DNA of 64,000 bases from Mytilus edulis (GCF_963676685.1 NC_092345.1:50117838-50181837), one strand, 5' to 3'. Counted from the stretch's first letter, positions 1 through 12,300 are shown. Notes: a model not told the origin generated them from the sequence alone. Made by a program: numbers and translations.

Positions 1-78
1 TAAAATTTCGTGACAAAGAGCATACAGAAAGTTTGTTGATTGATCAGAATGTTGTTTTACCAAACATTGACCAGATCT

Positions 79-376
79 ATTTTCATCAGGATAGTACTTC
101 GGTACTGACATGAAAATACGGATTTTTTGTGTTATTAAAATTTGCTGTTACAAAATGAAATTATTATAAATTAAGGAATGTATCTCCCTCATGCAAAGCT
201 CTGATTCCTTCCACGGATTTGCTATACTATTTGGACCTTTTGGATTATAGCTCTTCATCTTTTATATAAGTTTTGGATTTCAAATATTTTGGCCACGAGC
301 ATCATGCACTGAAGAGACATGTATTGTCGAAATGCGCATCTGGTGCAAGAAAATTGGTACTGTTAACTTTATATTG
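79..376 (+). mobile_element. Retrozyme-like repeat unit (subfamily with AUC cleavage triplet)
   Basis: This insert replaces receptor sequence in the pseudogene. It has the same order of parts as the hammerhead units at 18.6-19.0 kb: a short palindromic 'acttcggt' hairpin near the left end, an internal 'ttttggat..gctcttca' stretch, then the ribozyme and a 'ttggtac' tail. Left and right limits come from where similarity to the intact receptor stops and resumes. No clean target duplication is visible, in keeping with insertion plus deletion. Confidence 0.6.
297..347 (+). ncRNA. Type I hammerhead ribozyme motif, divergent subfamily
   Basis: The core reads CUGAAGA ... GAAA, which satisfies the hammerhead rule CUGANGA because position 7 is free. 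Stem II is GACA/UGUC with a UGUAU loop. Stem III is AUGC/GCAU with almost no loop, followed by the cleavage triplet AUC (cut predicted after 340). Stem I would pair GCAUCA with UGGUGC, but this copy has a 4-nt insertion (tgca) between stem I and the core, so its activity is doubtful. Stems differ from the copies at 17 and 19 kb by paired changes. Confidence 0.7.
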
Positions 377-981
377 AGACGGGGTTTGTTTTCAAAATCA
401 GTTTCCAGGAATTTGATTTTCTTCACGGGATCTGTCATGGTGTCACTTGTTCTTGGTTTACTCTCTTTGGTCGTGATTGTTTTCAAAGTTACTCAACTTA
501 ACATTGATATTGGTCATGTATCAAAATCGGATGTATTTATGAATGCAGTAGTTTTTCTTAGGATTTTATGTTTTTCAAACATGTGATTGGTTTCTGGCAT
601 ATTTGCCTCTTTGTTCGAGTTAGACTGGTTAAGGTATTCGTTTACAACTTTGTGTGGTTTGCAAGGCTTGTTCATTGCAATCGCTACACAGAAGTTTCAT
701 TATCCTGATGGCCGCCGATTGGCTCTCTCTCACAGAGAGGAGCTAGGCGACGCGGGCAATGATCATAAGGAGTTCAAGCCCTCGTATGGGAGAAAATCGG
801 ACACAGAAAGGGCTTGAATTATATTCGAGTTAAGGAAAACGAAAATAAATGTGTCAATATAGTGTTTCCGTCGCCGGACTGACTTTTTGAGAAATATAAA
901 AGACTTCCGCTGCCCTTTAGGCCTGTTTTGAAATTAAACATAAGTTGAATTAGTACTTGAGACAGAACAACTATTTTTGCG

Positions 982-1020
982 TTTTTCTGTATACTATGAT
1001 CATACATATACTATAGATAA
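982..1020. repeat. Left arm of an inverted pair with 4718-4780
   Basis: The stretch 'ttttctgtatactatga' and its continuation recur in reverse complement at 4718-4780. The following sequence 'aaagaggtaggg' near 1456 also has an inverted partner near 4665. These may be the ends of one old element or two copies of the same short repeat. Confidence 0.5.
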
Positions 1021-1055
1021 AGCGGTAACTGAAATTTTTCTGTATAATACATACA

Positions 1056-1188
1056 CAGAGGCGGATTAAGGGGGGGGGTAAGGTCCCGTCCCCCTTTTTG
1101 AGAAAAAAAATTGGTTGCTTATATAGGGAATCACTGAAGCGTGACTGGAGCGGGCCCCCACTTATGAAAATTTCTGGATCCACCACTG
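1056..1188. mobile_element. Short hAT-type inverted-repeat element (MITE)
   Basis: Ends are CAGAGGCGGATTAAG and, on the other strand, CAGTGGTGGATCCAG, a typical hAT terminal pattern. Flanks read atacatac at 1047-1054 and atacatat at 1189-1196, an approximate 8-bp target duplication. A related copy lies at 14457-14582. There is no coding capacity. Confidence 0.6.
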
Positions 1189-1193
1189 ATACA

Positions 1194-1427
1194 TATATGA
1201 GGGCCCTCATGGGGTTTTTGATTATGTGATTACTTGGCCGTTTTTTAATGATTATTTGATTATTAAGCCAAATATTTCATGATTATTTGATTACCTAGGA
1301 CTGTATTTTTAGTTTATGATAATTTGATTACTAAAGATAAGCAAATATTTAATGATTATGTGATTATATTGGCAAAAAAATGGTGATTATGTGATTACTA
1401 GGACCCCCCATGAGGGGCCTCATATAT
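1194..1427. mobile_element. AT-rich inverted-repeat element (MITE)
   Basis: Ends 'tatatgagggccctcatgggg' and, in reverse complement, 'tatatgaggcccctcatgggg' pair almost fully, and both are followed by 'gattatgtgattac'-type sequence. The interior is made of short 'tgattatttgatta' units. It lies only 5 bp from the preceding hAT-type element. Confidence 0.65.
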
Positions 1428-1992
1428 ACTATGAATAAATTGTATAAAGAGGTAGGGACAATTTGTCGGCAATTTGTTTCATTCGATAAGATAGGTAAAT
1501 CATGTTTTAAATAGCCCGATAGATGCTATTTATAGTACATAAAAATACGTCACATCATTTATTTTCATACCTTGAACAGGTATTCCTACAAAAACAAGGC
1601 CATGACTATTGATTTTTTAATATTGATTTTATTTTATTATTAACATCCTTTATGCAAGGTGCCATACCATGTAACTTCTCAAGGAGCCAAGTAATATCGA
1701 ACTAATTCAAATCGTGATTTTCTCATTCTGAATATGTATATCTGTTACACAGTATTTGTCCTGGTCTTTTAAGGCTTTATCGTCTATAAGATTAGACAAG
1801 AACATACATGTACATGTATATATTTTAACCGGAGAACATCTTACATCAGTTGGTCATAGATCACCCTGTGTTACTACTGTGACGAAAATTATTCAGTTAC
1901 CTTAATGATATAAGGAAGTTCTAAGTTTATCTGTTAGGAAGTCGGCAAATGTTTAGATCCTTTTACTTTCGTTTCTTAATGAAGTACGTTAA

Positions 1993-2655
1993 GGTAGCAC
2001 TCCACAGTTAGAAAATAAAATTAAAAATGAGCCACAAAATGTTTTATCATCTATTATTCCTGGATTTCTAATACATTAACCTAACTGTTTGTGTTGTACA
2101 TGTGCATATGCATGTAATCAGTATATTCCATAGATTTGATTTTCAAAAGTTAAAAGAGTGAAAATTAATTCCTTTTATGTGTATCCATGACAACATTCTG
2201 CATTTATTTACCATAAAATATTGCAAAAAGGGGGGTGGACATGTCACATATCCCCCCAAAATTTTTATCAAACTAGAATTTCAATGCCTTTGAGTGATAC
2301 CTTTTTAGAAACTGTTTTCATAAATCTTCCTAATGATCAAATAAAAAATGGGTGTCTTTCGCCTCATTTTTTCGTAAAATCCAATCACAAAGTTCGTGCG
2401 ATAAAAAGTTGGAAAAAAACAATGCAATAATTGCCGGACCAATGTATGGTAGGGACATGCAAATACGGACTGTCATACAGAAAACAGCCTATATTACATA
2501 CATTACATAATCTTGATGTTCATATAAACCCAATACAAAGGCTATTTTAATACTCAGCTATCCAAAAATGAATTTTATTGCACACTAGCTCTCATATTTA
2601 AAAAATCCACAGGGGCCAAAATGCGAAACTACACACCTAACTGTGGAGTGCTACC
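1993..2655. mobile_element. DNA transposon (MITE) with 19-bp perfect terminal inverted repeats
   Basis: GGTAGCACTCCACAGTTAG at 1993-2011 is exactly repeated in reverse complement at 2637-2655. The left flank is TTAA (1989-1992) and the right flank is TAAT, so a piggyBac-like TTAA target is possible but not proved. No transposase remains; a 69-codon open frame inside (2221-2430) looks like chance. Confidence 0.75.
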
Positions 2656-2840
2656 TAATTACGGTTGTATTACGGAAAACGATTTCCGAAGTTTTGGTAC
2701 TGATTCCGATCCTTTCTAGTTGAAAATTAAGTGCTCAGTATTAAATTACTATAGGAGTTACATTAAAATGTAACAGTAATACGGAATATATTTATTTTTT
2801 GTTTAGAGATTATATGCATTTTGGTTAGAGATTATTCTAG

Positions 2841-2876
2841 TATATAAGTAGAGTTTCTCGCAACGTTAATCAGTTC
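2841..2876 (+). promoter_or_regulatory. TATA box plus initiator, possibly from a solo LTR
   Basis: TATATAAG at 2841-2848 is followed about 30 bp later by TCAGTT at 2870-2875, the spacing of a TATA/initiator core promoter. No gene follows. The region from about 2665 to 3468 has the look of a solo LTR, but I could not find matching ends or a target duplication. Confidence 0.3.
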
Positions 2877-4132
2877 GATCGTCAGAGCTCCCAGAGTGAA
2901 GATTTAAGAAAAGGTAATTATAACTATTTCTGAATAAGAAGTAGCTTGCCAAGGACCTTTGGTTAAACTTTTATAAGCAAGAGCCAATTGTACTATCTGA
3001 ATAAGGTGGTGACATATTGTCCTGTGGTATATAATTAAGGGGACGACGTGATACTGTCCCTTTGGACCAGTGACACCTTGGCCCTGAATAAGGACCAGGG
3101 GCGCACTGGAAACCATAATTCCATATTACCTTTGAATCAAAGAACTAAAGTACTGTAAGGCAAATAGGTTATAGTCATATATCAACTTTTGAAGTAAGGT
3201 TAAGTCATAGCTCCAATTAAGCGTCCTTTGTGTTATACTCCATTGTTAGGTTAAGGGTTTCATTTTGTATACTTACCGGAAGTAATCTTTTGTTACTTGT
3301 TGTTAGGCTTTTATATCTAAGGTTGAATTAGTTAAGGAAACACGTTACCATTTGTGAGAGTTAGCCAACGATACACAACAAATCCAGGGAAGTAACCCTG
3401 GTACGGATCTACGGGTACACAAAGTACCATCTGGCGTGTAGGACCCCCTGCACGTTACACTACTTCATGTTGTATTGCCTTTTCTGTAATTTTAACAAAT
3501 CGGCCCTTCGTTGTGATACAGATGCAACAGCTTCTTGATGTTTTACCTACAATCACGATTTGTAGTGTAATTGATTTGTTCTGTTATGTTGTTTTATTTT
3601 TCTGATGAGTTATGTACCCGTGTATAGACGGTGGTAAAAATTTCAGTACTAGTATCTTTACAGTTTGTGATTTGGCGACAAAATTGTTGTTAACTGCATT
3701 TGTTACATATAATACCATGTTCAAAAAAGGTTTCGACGAAATGTGTTTTGTTGTTATGAAAATTGTATACAATGGCCTTATTTTAAGTTATGTGTATATT
3801 ACACCCGCAACATGTAGGCTTAATTTCTATAGAATTAATTCTCGTGTTATTGGTTATGTACAGGCACCTACATCAGTTTGACGGCAGTTGTCCCTTGGAT
3901 ATATGTAATAACGTAAACACATGAATAGAAAGCAATTCAAGAGTATGGACAGTCATAGGATTGCACACAATAAGCGATACATTGTTTTTTCTTTGATACA
4001 CGTAAAATTATTTACTAGTACACTAACTGAATAGTCAAAATGAACCAAAATGACTCTATGAATCAAGCAAACAACCGAAAACATATGATAGAAACTTTAA
4101 AATTTAATATAACAACACAAAAAAATGCAAAA

Positions 4133-4206
4133 GTTCTGAGCGAGGTTCGAACCCTTTCTTCAGAACCGTCATTTATTAGCTGTGCTCTACTGGTGGAGCT
4201 ACGGCA
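4133..4206 (-). tRNA. tRNA-like remnant (pseudo-tRNA or SINE head)
   Basis: On the - strand a D-arm (GCTC...GAGC, preceded by TA) and a T-arm with GGGTTCGAACCT are present at tRNA spacing, with box A- and box B-like sequence. The acceptor ends do not pair, so it is probably a pseudogene or the tRNA-derived head of a SINE. Confidence 0.35.
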
Positions 4207-5219
4207 ATTCTTATCATTATTACTCTTATTTAGAAGCTATATTGGTACAATTTATCGATGTTACAATTTTTTCTTTAAAAAGTTGTTTTTTATGTAATAA
4301 GGACACACTAAACCAATTTCATTTTTGAAGTAAAAAGTAGTATGAATAACAACAGTCATAAAAAGCATAACTTTTCTTTGGTTTGAAATGTCCTTCTTGG
4401 GGGGATTCCCTGTTTTTTCCACAGAAAAACATCCGAAAATCCGGATATTGGACTTTCATCCTTTTTTAGGGTTGAATTAAATATTCATCCTTTTTTAGGG
4501 TTAAATTAAATATTGATCACACATATCATACTATATGTAAATCGAGATATTGATCAAAAAGCATTTTTATTTTTGGTTTTTATAGGAAATTTTACTCTGT
4601 TGGCACTTTTTGAAATTGGCCCTTCTGTGAAAAAAATCCTAGGCATATTGGCCCTACCTCTTTGCTATAATTTACTATAAATTCCAACAGTTTATACTGG
4701 GGTGACTTTTAATATATCAGTGACCGTTTTATATAGTAACTATAGTATATATATATGTATGTTCATAGTATACAGAAAAACAGAAAGAATAAAAATCGGT
4801 ATTTGGAAAAAAGGGGGAGGGCCAAAAAAAATGTGCCCAGTCCCAAAGTACCTTTGACTTTTGATACCTCTCCTGGAATTCTCCAGTTATAATTTTTTTT
4901 ACAGTTTACATACGCTCTATTTCCCTGCGATTTCGCGGGTGTGTTCTAGTATATTATTATATCGTATGATGTTTTTTGTTCCAATCACCTGCTGTGTTGT
5001 TTGTACATTTTTTTGTCATGAACATTCAATAATTGGTTTTGACTAATTAGCCTGTATTGAAGTACGAAACACATATCTCTTATTCAATACTGTGATAAAT
5101 GTCACGAGTAATTGGCACAAACTGCCATATATACACAAATTATATAGTGACTTCATATCAAATCTCGTCAGTGAATCGTTGCTTTGACATGTTTATATTT
5201 ATATATCGAAAGAAATATA

Positions 5220-8200
5220 ATGTTGAAAATGAATCCAATTCTTCAGATTTTGTTCATATCTTTCAATTTGATCATAAGGGTTCATGGAACGATGAATGAT
5301 TTAGGAATGTCGACGATTTCTATTAGAGAAACTTCAACAACTGAAATTCTTTCAAAAATTTACTTGCATGGATCAACTACCAATGCTTATCTTTTCGGAA
5401 CAAGAGCTAGTAAAATACATCACGAAACGGGAAAAACAAACACAATCTTTGAAATACAAACGGTTCAGCCGTTCACAAGTGAAGAAGAACAACCAGTTTT
5501 TGAAATTGACGACGGAAAATTATCAACTTCTACAGATATAAATTTCAACAACACGATACCTCACGGAGACGAAATTACGACCGCCTCGAACAAACTATCT
5601 ACGTCACACTACATATCTGACCCTTGTTTTGAAAAGGGAATTTGTAATTCTGATGGAATATCTGAACGTGGATATTGTAATTGCGACTCGCAGTGCATTG
5701 ACAATGACGATTGTTGTTCGGAGGCTTCGAAAAATGTTAGTTATATATCAAAATACCATAAATACTGGAACTGCTATGCCCACTCCAATATACACGAGTA
5801 CTTTGGTGGTTTCTTCGTTGTAGCATCGTGTCCGGATGGGTATGAAAATGGAACTGTTATCTCTAGATGCCATGAAATTGATATTTTAAAAAATGGACCA
5901 TGTGTCGTATACGACAACGAAATCGCTTTCCAAAATAGATTCTGTGCTCTGTGTCACAATATAACAGAATTCAAGTTTTGTAAGTTGAACATTTATGGAC
6001 CGGATGTGTACAGTATATTTCTTAGAATCGGATATTTGAATAAAACAAAGTTAGAAAAACTTGAGGTACTTCTGGAAAACAATTTGGAGTTTCTTGTCGA
6101 TCTACCAATTGAATCAAAGTCTCGTTTCTGTATGTCATCGCTAATTGAAAGTACAGATGTAATTTGTCGGCAATCCCCCATTAACCCAGTGTTCCGATAT
6201 AGAAGAGGATTACCATATCTTTACAGGAATATTTTTTGCGCACCAGAAAACATTAGGGAATCTTTGATATGTGTTAATGACAATTTTCAACAATTTATTG
6301 ATAACATGAAATCTCTTTTCCCACTCACTGTAATGTTCAGCTTCTCATCGGGGAATGAAAATCGAGACAATGATGTTTGTAAAATTTGGACCGCAGAGGT
6401 AAGTAAACACCTAAGCTAATCTTAGTAAAGGAGCTTCCATTTGATATTGGGGGGGGGGGGGGGAGGGGCTAAGGAGAACTTTGTAAAAAAAAAAGTCAAA
6501 ATGAGAAACTTGGCAAAAAAAGTTATATATGAGATATAGGTTTATTCTTTCAATCATTTATGAAAGTGGAATAGTGAAATAAAAATTCGCTTTCAGCATC
6601 CAGTTTGGTTCAGTTTTGTCAAAATAAACAAAGAATCATCGCAAATGAATTATTCATTTGTAATAACCACCTAATTAAATCCATATTCATAAAAATTATA
6701 AAGTATGCACTTCAATTAGCCTAAAAACTAGAGACGGACTACAAATAATTATGAAGGTAAATCCAGAAAAGCGCTTCAGACGCAATAAATTATTAAACAT
6801 GTTGTTTTATATATTTATACTAGGCGTGTTCAGCTATTAAATGGAAAAGAATGCCAACATTGGAAGTGAAACAAGACTAAAACATTTGGTTGCTTGATTT
6901 GATCTTCAAACTCATTCTTATACAGGAAAAAACAGTTATAAACATATTGATTTAACTTATTATATATATTCAAACAGACCTAGAGAAATCTAACTGCACG
7001 AGTTCGCTATCTATTTATATCTATTTTTATGTTTACTTCTGGTTATATGACTTTTGGCATTCATCGGAAGGTCACCTCGACGGTTAATTAGTCTTAAAAA
7101 TAACTTAAAGTAATAAATGTTTTTTTTTTTTTTTATGTATTTTGAAGTTTGTTTTACAGTTGAACATAGAAACAATATTACTTCTACCGATAAAGATAAA
7201 GAGCTTATTAAAATTATTTTAAGAAGAACACAATTCAAGTTACAAATTGATAACCTGGATCGTATCTTAAATTTTGAGCTCCATAAATAGAGATTAATAC
7301 ATGGCCTTTTCCATATCAGCCTGGGTATCATCCCGAGACCCCTATATCAGCCCGAGACGGAGTCGAGGTGCTGATATGGGTCGAGGGATGATACCCAGGC
7401 TGATATGGAAAAGGCCATGTATTAATCGCTTTATCATATACTTCCGACAATAGTTTTATGTAAGGCAAATAAATAAATGCAATAACTAAAACAGTCAAAA
7501 ACTTTATAAAGAAGTTAAATTATGAATCAAATATACTATAATTGTTCAACAACAGCATCAATACCTCCTTATATTATGGTAACATTTCCTATAGAGGCAT
7601 TTTGAAACATTGAAATTTTGGAAGAGTTTTATGATCATTACTACTCCATGTTTGTTGTACTATAAAATAATTCATAATTGTCAATGGCATTTGATAGCAA
7701 GAACTAAACTACCCCACAAAAGTTCCAGTAAATTCTGACGTCGTCATAAAAAATATCTGACGTCACAATGGAAAAGTAAACAACCGATACCGGAAACACC
7801 GGAAGTAACTTGTACGAGAGGCACTATAATTATGGGTTTTGTGCACGAGATGCCCCTGATATGGGTTATCAGCCCGGGTGGGCAATTATGGCTTGTGTAC
7901 TTCCGCTCATTACACATATGCAAAAGCTATCATATCAATGCTAAGTATATGATAAACAACAGTAAGTACTGTAAAAATTAAAACGAAATAATGTTTGCAA
8001 CAGGATGTTGAATATACATATATGGGCCAGTCATGTGAACTATGGCTAGTAATTTGCTAAGTGCTTTTATCAAATGAAAATACAATTGTCATAAGAAGAT
8101 GTATGCTTAAGATCATTGTTTTTTTTTCTGTTTTCAGAATAAAGAAAAGGAAACTTGTTCAGAAGCATATGTTGACCCAGTTATTCGTCTGGTTCCGTTT

Positions 8201-9553
8201 GGATTGAAAGTAGATTCTTTATTATCTGATGAAGATTTTTTTACCGTTGGCTCTATTTTAGCCTGGTCCTTGGACATAATTAGCCCAATTAAGATAGATA
8301 AGATAATGTTCAATCTGAACGGAGACAAACGCATGATAGATATTGCTCGGCTGACGGTGTTAAAAACAATGTTTCTTCATGAGGTAGATATATTTGCGCG
8401 TTTTTTAAACGAAATGAAATGGGCAGCAGTCTTCTTCGATGAAATGAGTAATACTACTTTTGAACTTCACAAAGAAAATATACGTCATGAGTTGTTAGAA
8501 TACGAAGTTTATTCTTTGGATAAAAATGTTCATACAATAGATATAAGAGACACGGAGACTATAGAGAGTTTGTTGGTTGAGCAGAATGTTGTTTTACCAA
8601 ACATATCACATCTGGACAATTGTATCGAAATCTTTGTGCAAATCGTTCGCAATGATACTGGTCATATTCATGTTGAAGTAATTTCTTGCACACTTGGAAG
8701 TAGTTTCATCACGGGTGTGAATGAACATTTGTCTTTAGAAACGATAATCACGTATTTTACTTTAACGATATCAACTATAGCATTGATTTTTACGATTTTA
8801 TTCAACAGAAGGTATAGTTTTGTATCAGGGGTTGCGGGCTCAAATTTGGAAAACTTGTCAATTTCGATGTGCTTGTCGAATGTTGTATTTATGTCAGGTA
8901 TAGGAAACCAGGATAATGTCACTGTTTGTTACGTTATTGGTGTTTTGCTTCACTATCTCTGGTTAACAGTGTTCTCTTTCATGTGCATAGGAAATGTATG
9001 TATTGTCCAAAATCTTACTAAACTGAAATCAATTAAGAATAAGCAACAACAGGAAACCACATTAAATTTCAAACGCAGAGTTTTAACGGGTTTAGGTTTG
9101 GCTATTCCATTGGTATTTGTGATTCCAGCAGTTATATCAGACAACTTTGGACCAGATTTATTTTCACCAGGATATGGATACGGGGTTTGTTTTCCAAATC
9201 AGTTCCCAGGAAATCTGATTTTCTTTTCAGGGCCTGTCATGGTGTCACTTGTTCTTGGTTTACTCTCTTTGGTCGTTATTGTTTTCAAAGTTACTAAACT
9301 TAACATTGATATTGGTCACGTGTCAAAATCGAACGCATTTACGAATGCAGTAGTTTTTCTTAGGATTTTATGTCTTTCAAATCTGTTCTGGGTTACCGGC
9401 ATATTTGCCTCTTTGTTCGAGTTAGACTGGTTAAAGTACTTGTTTACAACTTTGTGCGGTTTGCATGGCTTGTTCATTGCAATCGCTAGTTTATCAACAC
9501 AGAAGTTTCGTAGGAAACTGTGTTGCAAATCTAGGACTGAGAATTCAAATTAA
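5220..9553 (+). CDS. SMB-domain seven-transmembrane receptor, secretin/adhesion/Methuselah-like (two exons)
   Basis: Exons 5220-6398 and 8138-9553 join in phase 0 (GAG|GTAAGT ... TTTTCAG|AAT) to give 864 residues. The start is at 5220; a second ATG at 5229 is followed by a hydrophobic signal peptide. A Ser/Thr-rich stretch is followed by a somatomedin-B-like cysteine cluster (about residues 134-175, with CNCDSQC, DDCC) and a second Cys-rich region containing CPDGY and FCALCHN. Seven hydrophobic helices span about residues 593-845, with a Cys in the second extracellular loop (YGVCFPN) and a short tail of about 20 residues. I see no classic GPS cleavage motif, so it is closer to Methuselah-like members of class B. 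The ligand cannot be told. A truncated duplicate lies at 1-715. The intron (1.74 kb) holds foldback DNA. Confidence 0.88.
7292..7427. repeat. Perfect 43-bp-arm palindrome (foldback) in the receptor intron
   Basis: Bases 7292-7334 and 7385-7427 are exact reverse complements with a 50-bp loop. The sequence 'tatcatatactt' just right of it (7433) recurs inverted near 7950, so the palindrome may be one end of a longer element running to about 7955. Confidence 0.8.
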
Positions 9554-10090
9554 AAATTGGAGGACAATTTACAATTTCACTAGATAACCAAACATTTACT
9601 CTCACAGCACATTTCTCAACAATCCTTGATCGATTTTTTTTGTTCCTGTGGAGTTTCAAGCAAAGACAAAGATCTTGATCTTCTCTCTCATGACTCTACT
9701 GAATACCCAAAATTACATAAGCGTCCATACCGACAATATTATTTTGATGGATCTGTCAGATGCTCAACAAAACCTTATTTAAAATGACCAATATTCTATT
9801 TTTTCAACAATCAAAACCGAGCTTCAGAATCTCTGGGAGGAAAATTCATAACGTAAAATCCTTAATCATTGACAAAGGGCAAAATCAAAAGCTTAAACAC
9901 ATCAAACGAATGGACAATAACTGTTATATTCCTGACTTGGTACATGCATTATCTTATGTAGAAAATGGTGGATTAAATCTGGTTTCATAGCCAGATTTAC
10001 CTCTCAATGGCATGACAGTCGCATTAGGTGTGCCTCATATCCTGACCAGAAAATCAAATTTCTCTTAACAAAAGCTTCAAACTATCGTAT
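9554..10090 (+). repeat. Receptor 3' flank with a dispersed mussel-type repeat
   Basis: Bases about 9870-10060 match the core repeat also seen at 11.6-11.87, 17.16-17.44 and (inverted) 23.33-23.6 kb, with the shared phrases 'cacatcaaacgaatgg', 'cctgacttggtaca' and 'tatgtagaaaatgg'. No gene is visible. Confidence 0.6.
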
Positions 10091-10099
10091 ATGTATAAA

Positions 10100-10600
10100 G
10101 AAGACCGAGTTCAATTATTATTGAAGAAAAATTAATGATATAATTTTGTTTCATTTTGATGATCGAGAAAAGGAAATCGTAGATTTCCTATTGAGACTTG
10201 TAGATGGCAAAGTATTAGAAGAAAAACAAAATTGAAATTATTATTTAGTAACTCTGGAGACATCGGAGATGAATTTCATTATATTTTCACATGCTCTGTT
10301 TTAATGAGGGTCGTAAACAGTTTTTTAAGAAAAAGATATGCAAATCAACATAACTTATTGAAATTTAATGAACTGATAAATAGTAAAAAAAAAAATCTGA
10401 TCTTAACCACTTGTGCAGATTCATAAGACTGTAGACTCTCCTTGGCAATTCATGTACTTGAAAGCATTTTAGTTTAATATGTATACTGTAATATATGATA
10501 TTTGCCTCTGTCTTGCTTTCGTATGCATTATGTAATAATTATTGTATGCATCTTTTTACCAATGTATTTTTTGTTGTTGAGAAATAAAGATATACAAGCG
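10100..10600 (+). pseudogene. 3' fragment of a LINE
   Basis: Residual coding sequence at about 10230-10426 reads 'SGDIGDEFHYIFTC' and a following basic stretch. It resembles the C-terminal end of LINE reverse transcriptase proteins, which carry a conserved 'H(Y/F)xFxC' segment; the LINE at 18.0-18.6 kb has 'EDSIHFFLECPLC' at the same place. The frame is broken upstream. AATAAA lies near 10584. This is a 5'-truncated, dead copy. Confidence 0.5.
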
Positions 10601-10639
10601 TGGTATTACTTACTTAGAAAATGTTAAATCAAATTGTTA

Positions 10640-12300
10640 TAAACAAAGAAAATGTGATATGATTCCCAAAGACACAACTCTCCACAAAACGACACAGAAT
10701 TTCACAGTTATAGGTGATCGTGCGGCCTTCAACATTAAGCAAAGCCCATACCTCATAGTCAGCTATACAAGGCATCGAAATTACAAAGGTAAAACAATTC
10801 AAACGAGAAACCTAATGGCCTAATTAATGTTCAACGAAATGAAAGAAAAACAAATATGTAACACAGCAAACAAAAACGACTGAATTACAGGTTCCTGACT
10901 TGCGAAAGGCAGATGCCTACAGAATACGGCGGGGTTAAACATGTTGGAACGCTCCTCTAACCTGAGACAGTGGGGTAACAGTATACAAAGAACGATAAAT
11001 ATCATTTGAAAAAGGCTTAATTCATCAGATGGATACAAATAGAAACACTTATATAAAAAAAAAAAACAGTGGACGTGACCGGGTACTTGTACATCCCAAC
11101 AAAAAAGTCACTAAGTACAGGTCTGAGAGTACTCGCAGTTATTGACAGTTAGTTCAAAGCCAATAAAACATTTATAGAAAATCATGCGTCTAAGACTAAA
11201 TTGTCAATCAGTACTCATCCAACATCTTATGGATTTGTGTAAAAAAACGTCATAAACAATCAGAGGAAAAAATTACCTTGTGCAATACCAAAATACAGGA
11301 CTCGACAGATTGTAGATCCATGAAAGTGTATATGTATATAACAATAATGTGCACATATTTGTATATTCATGAAAGCAAAAAAATCTGGTAAGTAGAAAAT
11401 AAAACATTAGTATCATTGTTCTTACGTTGTCATTCTTCACAGGACTTGCTAGATATGTAATTTAGTAACGTTACCACGAGAGTTGTGTGACGTTACGTTA
11501 ATGTTGTCCATTAATTGCGTTTAGACCTGTTATTATTTAAGAGGCAATGATTAATGTAACTAAAAGATAGATAGACCTCCAGTATCGTGAATTGTCGAAC
11601 AAAATTAAAATCACAAAATGTTGAACTCCGAAAAAGAATCAAAACGGATAGTCCCCCAATCAAATTGCAAATCAAACGAATTGAAAACAACTGTCATTTC
11701 CTGACTTAATACAGGCATTTTCTTATGTATACTGAAACGGTTGATCAATCCTGGTTTTGTAGCTAGCTAAACTTCTCACTTGTATGATAGTCGCATCAAA
11801 TTGCATTATATTTACAATTATGTGTGAAGAAAACAAATAGACATTATAGGTGAACTATTATTCACTTTAGACGTAGTTATGTATATTATGTACACACAGC
11901 TTTAGTGTTTTTTTCATTTTGTTTACTTCGTTTTTATATTTTAGTTATTTTGGATTGTTTTTCTTTCGGAAAAGTGTATCTGATGTATATCTCATAATGC
12001 TGTACTAAACTGGCTGTATTATCATCAACTACCAAATTGTTTGTTAGCGTTTTTGTTTGATTGAATTGTGTTCAAGTGTGCTTGAACGAAAATTCAGTTG
12101 TGTAATATGTATTGGATGTATGTTTATGCAATTGTTTGGTGCTGGATCCCAGTTATTACCACATTTACCAATAATCTCTGAGTTGGTTACTCGCCTAAAT
12201 CTAAAAAAAAAAAATGTGTTGTTTTTATACGAACACATTTTTTTTCGGTTCGTGTATTGCTATGATGTCGTCATCGTCTGCGTCGTCCCAAGACACATTT
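10640..12300 (+). repeat. Dispersed repeat, left member of a long inverted pair
   Basis: From about 10.9 to 12.17 kb this sequence recurs in reverse complement at about 22.98-24.19 kb with few gaps by eye. Shared landmarks are 'tagatccatgaaagtgtata' (11310), 'taacgttaccacgagag' (11467) and 'gctggatcccagttat' (12140). The core near 11.6-11.87 kb is also found alone elsewhere in the window. No coding capacity. Confidence 0.7.

Larger units (their letters stand above)
1..715 (+). pseudogene. Decayed duplicate of the neighbouring SMB/7TM receptor gene
   Basis: Two blocks match the intact receptor at 5220-9553. Bases 1-78 match the stretch near 8558-8612 (the 'LLVEQNVVLPNI' region). Bases about 377-709 match the end of the gene from just before TM5 through TM7 (from about 9177). 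Between them about 565 bp of receptor coding sequence is missing and a hammerhead-type repeat sits in its place. The second block reads through TM5 and TM6, then meets an in-frame TGA at 584-586 where the intact copy has Phe. It also lacks the 9 bp coding for Ser-Leu-Ser before 'TQKF', and loses homology after about 709. The copy cannot encode a receptor. It shows that this receptor was locally duplicated. The rest of the copy lies left of the window or is gone. Confidence 0.85.

Noticed and set aside
2665-3468. Solo LTR
   Set aside because: A TATA/initiator pair and general look suggest it, but no TG..CA ends with a target duplication could be matched, so only the promoter-like motif is listed.
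3612-3881. 89-codon open frame with hydrophobic stretches
   Set aside because: No signal peptide followed by sensible topology, no similarity I recognise, and no splice context. Probably chance.
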